This document shows positions 5,525-6,529 of a stretch of DNA of 6,529 nucleotides, one piece after another. How positions within the stretch are numbered: position 1 is the stretch's first letter; the number at the start of each line of letters is the position of its first letter. The translations under genes were made by a program, and so were the position numbers. The notes below the pieces were generated by a model. It saw only the letters and a list, made by a program, of their open reading frames with translations, was not told the DNA's origin and did no database searches. Origin of the DNA: Chrysiogenia bacterium (GTDB taxonomy: Bacteria; JAGRBM01); contig JAGRBM010000159.1 of NCBI GenBank assembly GCA_020434085.1, forward strand, positions 1 through 6,529. The letters run 5' to 3'.

Positions 5525-6253
5525 TCAGACCACGCTCTCCAGCGCGTAGTTGATCGGCATGGTTGCGATGGAGGCGCTGTTTGGCAGGGAGATCACCAGG
5601 CTGACGATGGCCGCCACCGTGTCCGGGTCGATCTTCTCGCCCGGGAAGGGCGCGTTGGTCCTGCTCATGTCGGTGTCGACGGCGCCGGGGCAGAGGCCGC
5701 AGACGCGGACCCCGTCCTCCCAGGTGCCGTAGCGCAGCACATGGGTCAGGGCCACGGCCGAGAATTTGGACATGGCATAGCCGGGCACGCCGCCGGCATA
5801 GCGCAGCCCCGAGTTCGACAGGATGTTGACGATCCGGCCCTGGCCGGTCGCGCGCAGATGCGGCAGGGCGGCGAGGGACAGGAAATACGGCCCCTTCACG
5901 TTGACCGCCCACATCTCGTCGAGCTGGTCCTCGTCCGGCTGGTCGAAGGGATAGGCGCGCAGCACGCCCGCGTTGTTCACGAGGGCGTCGATCTGGCCGA
6001 AATGGCTAGCCGTCTCCTCGACCCAGGCGGCGGCGGTGGGCCGGTCCTCGGCGTCGTAGCGGCATTGCAGGACGTCGCCGCCCAGGTCCGCCACGGCCGC
6101 CGCCAGCTTGGCCGGATCGCGCGCGCCCAGGCTGAGCCTGTAGCCGTCGGCGTGGAGGCGCCGGGCGATCGACAGACCGATCCCCCGGTTCGCCCCCGAG
6201 ATCATGACGACCCGCCCGTCGGGCGGAATGGTCCCCTGCTTGCCCTCCCCCAT
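5525..6253 (-). CDS. Classical short-chain dehydrogenase/reductase (SDR)
   Basis: The product has 242 residues, a normal SDR length. The cofactor motif is SGANRGIG at 19-26, NNAG is at 93-96, the structural N118 lies in AVNVKGP, and the catalytic set is S146, Y159 and K163 (YAMSK). The Ser-Tyr spacing of 13 matches the family. The PG motif after the active site reads LCPGAVDTDM at 187-196, as in many NAD(P)-dependent 3-oxoacyl or sugar-type reductases. G43-A44-R45 after strand 2 places an arginine where NADP-preferring SDRs often have one, which is only a weak hint. The C-terminus (PINYALESVV) differs from the usual DGG ending. It lies 14 nt after the cupin gene and 20 nt before the permease, so the three probably form one operon. 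The substrate is unknown. Confidence 0.92.
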   Translation of the reverse strand: MGEGKQGTIPPDGRVVMISGANRGIGLSIARRLHADGYRLSLGARDPAKLAAAVADLGGDVLQCRYDAEDRPTAAAWVEETASHFGQIDALVNNAGVLRAYPFDQPDEDQLDEMWAVNVKGPYFLSLAALPHLRATGQGRIVNILSNSGLRYAGGVPGYAMSKFSAVALTHVLRYGTWEDGVRVCGLCPGAVDTDMSRTNAPFPGEKIDPDTVAAIVSLVISLPNSASIATMPINYALESVV

Positions 6254-6267
6254 CGCCGGCCGCGCGC

Positions 6268-6529
6268 CTACTCGGCGGCCTTCGGCGCGCGGTAGCGCGC
6301 ACGCTTCAGGACGTCGGGGCCGAAGGACAGCTCCTCGCCCTCGGCCAGGGTGCGGTTGGTGTCGGTCAGCCAGGCCACCGTCAGCGCGCCGTTGGGCGAG
6401 TAGGAGTAGTGACGCACGCCGGGGCCGAGGGAGACGAAATCGCCGGCCGTGTATTTCTGGCCGTCATGGTCGATCAGCTCGCCCTCGATGACGTAGAACT
6501 CCTCCATCCCGAAATGCTCGTGCGGGGTC
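6268..6529 (-). CDS. Cupin-domain protein, C-terminal part (5' end outside window)
   Basis: The open frame runs off the right edge; 86 residues are visible. Although an ATG exists at 6507, the reading continues upstream as TPHEHFG, which completes cupin motif 1: H3-x-H5-x3-E9-x6-G16 in visible-fragment numbering. The true start therefore lies outside the window. Motif 2 is GDFVSLGPGVRH, giving the fourth likely metal ligand H40. The fold is a small beta-barrel that binds a divalent metal. Such single-domain cupins include sensors, isomerases and dioxygenase-like proteins, so no reaction is assigned. It is the first visible gene of the cupin-SDR-permease cluster. Confidence 0.87.
   Translation of the reverse strand, partial: TPHEHFGMEEFYVIEGELIDHDGQKYTAGDFVSLGPGVRHYSYSPNGALTVAWLTDTNRTLAEGEELSFGPDVLKRARYRAPKAAE

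Noticed and set aside
5505-5912. N-terminal extension of the permease frame up to an ATG at 5912
   Set aside because: It would overlap the SDR gene in another frame and adds an Arg/Pro-rich stretch unlike any permease. ATG 5504 immediately precedes the first membrane segment.
1-6529. CRISPR arrays, tRNA, rRNA, integrase or transposase genes
   Set aside because: No regularly spaced repeats, no tRNA cloverleaf and no recombinase motifs were seen on either strand.

Overview
The flanks are very GC-rich with tightly packed genes and strong C/G third-position bias (for example 49 of 60 bases are G or C at 5281-5340). The middle, from about 1130 to about 4600-4650, is far less GC-rich (26 of 60 at 3841-3900; 19 of 60 at 4441-4500). 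The flanking gene types and base composition fit a high-GC proteobacterium, perhaps an alphaproteobacterium. That is an inference, because no taxonomic marker gene is present.

Layout. (1) 3-164, plus strand: the last 53 residues of a short-chain dehydrogenase/reductase (SDR). (2) 239-1084, plus: a NYN-domain (PIN-like) ribonuclease with a C-terminal OST-HTH/LOTUS-like domain, starting at TTG. (3) 1085-1195: a convergent gap with a GC-rich hairpin. (4) 1196-4391, minus: a low-GC two-gene cassette. The first gene (4391 to 2199) is a 730-residue DNA methyltransferase of the DUF1156/COG1743 type with an internal Zn-ribbon region. The second (2218 to 1196) overlaps it and encodes a 340-residue protein with a clear PD-(D/E)XK nuclease core. 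(5) 4392-4598: an AT-rich leader with several dyad symmetries and a candidate -10 box. (6) 4599-6529, minus: a high-GC cluster of a cupin protein (cut by the window edge), a complete SDR and an EamA/DMT permease, spaced 14 and 20 nt apart.

How it works together. The methyltransferase-nuclease pair looks like a compact restriction-modification (or related defence) island inserted between the 3' ends of the NYN gene and the permease gene. The methylase comes first; the nuclease follows with a 20-nt overlap and its own Shine-Dalgarno sequence inside the methylase region, an order that would favour protection before cutting. No helicase, DUF499 ATPase, specificity subunit or controller protein is visible, so the pair does not match the multi-gene systems in which DUF1156 methylases are usually mentioned. 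A 13-bp perfect direct repeat (1057-1069 and 4591-4603) brackets the island, and the last ~16 permease codons look compositionally foreign. The cassette is the best candidate here for a poorly described system; the flanking genes look like ordinary housekeeping or metabolic genes.
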